Below, in pieces: positions 60,301-64,000 of a stretch of DNA of 64,000 nucleotides (its first letter is position 1; each line of letters starts with the position of its first letter). The position numbers were made by a program, and so were the translations under genes. The stretch lies in the NCBI GenBank assembly GCA_005406025.1, contig BGZK01002051.1:19018-83017 (forward strand), in the 5' to 3' direction. Source of the stretch: Eumeta japonica (Eukaryota; Arthropoda; Insecta; Lepidoptera; Psychidae). The notes under the pieces were generated by a model, which saw only the letters and a program-made list of their open reading frames with translations, was not told the DNA's origin and did not search any database.

Positions 60301-60628
60301 TTGTACACCATTTTAGTTCTACTTCTTTGAATTCTACAAATTCTGACACATATGTTAGAACAGAAATTAAAAAATCATATTTCAGATTATTTCCTTTTGA
60401 TAGGTTTATGAGATGGAGCGATCGAGGTACAGTAGAACACGTCTGAAATCGAGATTCTTTAGTACATTCCTTTGCTTAAAACCTTCCTTATTCATAATCT
60501 ATGCCCCTCTCCACATTAGATGGAATCGCTTTTTCAATTTTTTCGGCACCATAATACTCTGACTCAAATGATCGAATCAGGTTAATTTTTCTAGTAAGAA
60601 CGTTTAATATTATTACCCATCCTCTAGT
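57361..60628. other. Gene-free stretch with GC-rich blocks
   Basis: GC-rich blocks at about 58195-58450, 58915-59060 and 60075-60165. Direct repeat TGTAATGTCAT(A) near 58490 and 58518. No gene or element protein recognised. Confidence 0.45.
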
Positions 60629-60676
60629 CTCCTTGTCCACTATCAAGTATGGCCACATCTGATAGAGGACAAGGAG
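60629..60676. repeat. Hairpin, 17-bp arms with one mismatch, 14-base loop
   Basis: CTCCTTGTCCACTATCA (60629-60645) pairs with TGATAGAGGACAAGGAG (60660-60676) except for one A-A pair. Loop AGTATGGCCACATC. Confidence 0.9.
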
Positions 60677-61489
60677 GGTAGGACTTGATCGCAACGCACT
60701 AGTAATTCTCCTAGGGTTGCGGCTCTCAATGAGCAGAGAAGACCATATTCTTTACAATGGCCCTCATACTCGTTTGCCTCTTATTAAAAAAAAATATGTA
60801 AAACGATTGACCCTGCAGGCCACCCCTAAAACTTCCCGCCATGATAATTATATAACGTTTTTGAGCTCCTCTAGTTCAAAAATATAGTTGTCTCAAATAT
60901 CAAAGACTTATCTTTAAGAATTTTGAGTTTAAAAATTCGACAAAGCAGTTGTCCTTATTCTTGAAAGTTGTTGCTATTTTCGAGCTCAAAGTCTTCATAA
61001 ATACAACTAGCAATGATTTATTGAGTTTGAGCTTAAAAAATAACTGCAAAGGAGAGTTACGTTCAGAGAGCTATTTTAAGCTCCCCAAAAGTATAATTTT
61101 AAACCCTTTTTAGCTCTACGAGTTCAAATATTTACATTCATTTAAATGAAACGCTATTTTTTCAATGTTTAATCTAAAATATCTATTGGATGCGTTGTTC
61201 GCTTTCAATTTTCTCTGCGATATTCGCAACAGTTTATTTAACAAAGAAAGGTGACCGATACCAAATAGAGATCTGCCAAGAACTTTAGAAATTATTTCCC
61301 AAAAAATTCTTTTTTTTTGAAAATTTTCCATTAACGAAATCTTTTAAACAAACCAATCGTGTCTGATGCACTTTGCAACGATATATTATATGTTTATGTC
61401 TAAAAGCTAGTACAATTTTAAAAGTTATCGATTAAGTAGTTTCAAAAATATTTAAAAAATCATTTTTTGATAATTTTTGAACACGTATT
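60677..61489. other. Gene-free stretch with recurrent GAGCTC...AGTTCAAA strings
   Basis: GAGCTCCTCTAGTTCAAA (60860), GAGCTCAAAGTC (60980), GAGTTTGAGCTTAAA (61022), AAGCTCCCC (61078) and AGCTCTACGAGTTCAAA (61112) suggest a very decayed local repetition. No gene. Confidence 0.35.
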
Positions 61490-61546
61490 CACACCACAGA
61501 CACGCGCACACCCACAAACACGCGCACGTGCGCACGCACACGTACG
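61490..61546. repeat. Alternating purine-pyrimidine tract (CACGCGCACACGTGCGCACG)
   Basis: An imperfect (CA/CG)n tract, including CGCGCACGTGCGCACGCACA. Such alternating runs can adopt Z-DNA. Confidence 0.8.
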
Positions 61547-62665
61547 CAAAAAAAAACTATCGTAAATAAAAACAATAGAGCAAAATGGCATTGGACGTTC
61601 TTACTGAGCTTATTTATATCTTGGTAAGAACGTCATCATATATAATTTATAAAATTTGAACGACCTAGATTTATTTCAACCATGTCCAGTAACTAGTTAA
61701 AGTAGTTAAAAAAAACAAATGAACGTTAATTTTTTTCAAATTTCATAACCATCCGAGTCCGTCTGTCGTTTATTTGATTAAGAGTCTGTATCACAGCCTC
61801 CGTATATTTCAAGAAATAGTTGAAAATAAAACAAAACAGGACTACTCGAACGGACCTCGTCGGGAAGCTCGTATCTAGTAGGTTAGATGCGCTCGCTACA
61901 CAAATGCGCCCGCGATGCAGGCATTTTTTTTTTAAATATTGTAAACTAAAATAGAGAAACTTAAAACTCGTTAGATGAGCTCACTTCTATGAACCGTCCG
62001 AATGGTGAAGATTTCTGCTTAAATTCTTCATAATGTTTGTAAGTTTTATACAAACATACTAAGGTGACGAAGGCAAATTGGAGGGCTATCCTATTCTCGT
62101 CCACAGCGTTAAAAAAAAATGAAATTCCCGGTTATGCTTATGAATATTCAAGACAACGATTTATCCAGATATCACACATCACAGGAAGGCTTTAGGTGAA
62201 CGCCGCACACGTCGCAGGCAGCGGACCGAACGGCGGAAATTTCTTTGAAGTTGCCGAGAGGCGCAGGCGGCCGTTTGATCTCGCCGCGGCCCAAACTCGC
62301 TCCAATAACGCCGGCCGGCTAACGCGCGCGCAACTCCAGGCCTTAAATTCCCGGCCCGTTGAAATTCTTACGGTTTACATATTTGTCTATCGATAGCCGA
62401 ACGCATTTCTGTTTGCTGATCATCCAACTTTGAATAACGATTTTCCGCCGATCCAAAACGTCAGCTTCGTTTTTATACGTCTATAGGTCAACTAGGAACA
62501 TAAATATTGAGACGTGTTCTTACGTAAATGCTTATTTAATGTAATGAAAGCTACAAGGAATTACTATTTTTGTTATACCACTTAGGCAAGTATGAGTTGT
62601 ATTCTCGAACCGATAATTCCCAACGATATCAAAATATCTTTATAAAACTACCAAAATTCTTACAG
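61547..62665. other. Gene-free stretch
   Basis: 11-bp hairpin GACGTTCTTAC / GTAAGAACGTC at 61594-61634 (19-base loop). GC-rich block 62200-62360. No gene recognised. Confidence 0.45.
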
Positions 62666-62856
62666 CTTTGCAGCTTTCAAAAAAAAAATTGACTGAATTT
62701 GGACTTCCTAAGGATTGGCATCAAACTGTTAGATTACGAGAAATTTCAAAAACAGTTTTCGAAAAAAATATTTTTGATCAAGTCAAGTCGATCGATTCCG
62801 AAATTCGAACCGCGTCGATTGTTGAAAATTTGTTCGAAAATCGTTCATTTAGTTAA
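62666..62856 (+). CDS. Candidate terminal coding exon, unrecognised
   Basis: AAAATTCTTACAG (ending 62665) is a fair acceptor. From there the frame is open for about 62 codons to TAA (62854-62856): KKKLTEFGLPKDWHQTVRL, then REISKTVFEKNIFDQVKSI and SIVENLFENRSFS. The mix of charged and hydrophobic residues is protein-like and suggests an amphipathic helix-rich tail. AATAAA lies downstream at 63197-63202. No family recognised; the N-terminal GLPK string is too short to place it. Open frames of this length also occur by chance. Confidence 0.25.
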
Positions 62857-64000
62857 GAGATGCAGTGGGTAACCATTTTAAACTATTTTTTTATTATATC
62901 TACCGATTCATTTTGAAATTGCATCTCTTTTTTCATTTAAAAATGTATCAGATAACGTAACCCCGTTTCAACCGAGAGATTTGATCAAAATATATCTGTC
63001 TAGATTAAATATATTTTTTATTTTAACTTTTAGATTTCTTTACCAATCCATTTTTTAAGTATAAACAATTTTCAAGCTTAAAAATCTACGTCAAATACAC
63101 AAGTTTTATTCAAATCGATAGCTTTTGTGTAAAGATATTTTTTTTTATAAATTTGTATAAAAATATTATATCAATATTATTTTTTTTTATATATTCAATA
63201 AATATATAATAATTTTAAAATATAACGTAATAGTTTTAAAAGGGAACAGTGATAATTTTAGATCGAAAACCTTAAAAATACAAATATATCCAAGTGATTA
63301 TTTGATACTCAGACAAACATTTGAGGTGTTACAAACAAATTAATATTTAATACTAAGTTTTATATTTTATATGGAAACAACAGCTCAAACTGCTAACTTA
63401 ATACAATAATTTTTCACAGAGTATTTTTTTACTAAAAACCTCATACTCAAGGACTGAGTTTAGCCTATAATATACTTTCTGGCGATCTAGACTTGAAAGG
63501 ATGAGGGAACTTAAGGCTGTATTTTGGATCAAAAAATAAGGAAATGTCAGGTCAAATGGCGCGTAGGAAATTTTAACATTTTATTATTTTAGAATATATG
63601 TATTTCAAGTTTACATTAAAATTACGTCAAATATTCTACTTATCGTTAATTCTCCAAGGGCCTAGATATTCAATTTTGCATTTGTAGATAAAATTTTGAC
63701 GTTTTTAAAGATTTGACTTCTTATTTTTATATGCGCGCAAGGGCTCAACACCCTTCAAAATGAAATATATTATCAAACACTCTATGACACAAATCTATAC
63801 TGTTATATGAACCTCTAGCGTCTGTACAATCATTTTTTTTATTTCGTGATATATATTCGTTTTATGACTAACTGACCCCAATTTTAACAATTTTAAAACT
63901 TTGTCTGTCTCTCTGTCTGTATGTAATCTAACCATTCATCTAATAAAATAGGAACTTGAAATTACTCACAACTAAAAAAATCCCTTTTGATACACATATA
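62857..64000. other. Gene-free AT-rich stretch to the window end
   Basis: AATAAA at 63197. A TTTGTCTGTCTCTCTGTCTGTATG run at 63901-63925 is typical of dispersed insect repeats. Otherwise nothing recognisable. Confidence 0.45.

Noticed and set aside
61785..61810. TATCACAGCC, the seed and start of the insect mir-2 family
   Set aside because: The following bases do not match the mir-2 family, and the upstream sequence does not fold back on it, so there is no precursor hairpin.

Overview
The window looks like eukaryotic nuclear DNA from an insect, most likely a moth or butterfly. It is AT-rich. No open frame is longer than about 140 codons, and nothing resembles operons, ribosome binding sites or dense bacterial coding. 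It carries worn copies of repeats that, from memory, are typical of Lepidoptera: non-LTR retrotransposon tails with 'FGHLERMNES', repeats containing 'GGTCACCGCYGCCCATGGAC', and element ends with 'CGCGGACGAAGNCGCGGGC'. The assignment rests on recognition, not on a search. The number of 60-140 codon frames is about what AT-rich non-coding DNA gives by chance, so almost none of them is called a gene.

Layout. 1-9 kb: AT-rich non-coding DNA with short GC-rich blocks, a folded 130-base segment at 7.13-7.26 kb, a CA/GA microsatellite and a perfect 3 x 92 bp tandem repeat. 9-19 kb: copy 1 of a roughly 430 bp inverted-repeat element (MITE), a small spliced-looking ORF at 11.1 kb, a Helitron-like relic at 13.7 kb, and a frameshifted mariner-type transposase on the minus strand at 17.2-18.0 kb. 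19-33 kb: several dispersed repeats, a decayed minisatellite (27.6-28.1 kb), a TATA-plus-first-exon candidate (28.5 kb), a local duplication (29.7-30.3 kb), two more Helitron-like relics and a decayed Jockey-type reverse transcriptase (31.8-33.0 kb). 33-48 kb: mostly gene-free, with hairpins, a Helitron-like relic, a CA repeat and a decayed 88 bp tandem repeat. 48-57.4 kb: a second, different mariner relic (minus strand), a candidate 99 bp exon at 49.7 kb, a reverse-transcriptase tail at 51.5-52.2 kb, and an endonuclease/RT retrotransposon split by copy 2 of the MITE. 57.4-64 kb: gene-free DNA, with one candidate terminal exon at 62.7 kb.

There is no convincing complete host gene. The window is best read as an intergenic region or the inside of a very long intron, holding layered transposon fossils and a scatter of short CpG-rich blocks. 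The one signal that transposon homology does not explain is a set of short, perfect or nearly perfect inverted repeats (arms of 15-20 bp, loops of 0-14 bp) in unrelated sequence contexts. By rough count these should essentially never occur by chance in 64 kb. Candidate exons are listed with low confidence and the splice signals that suggested them.
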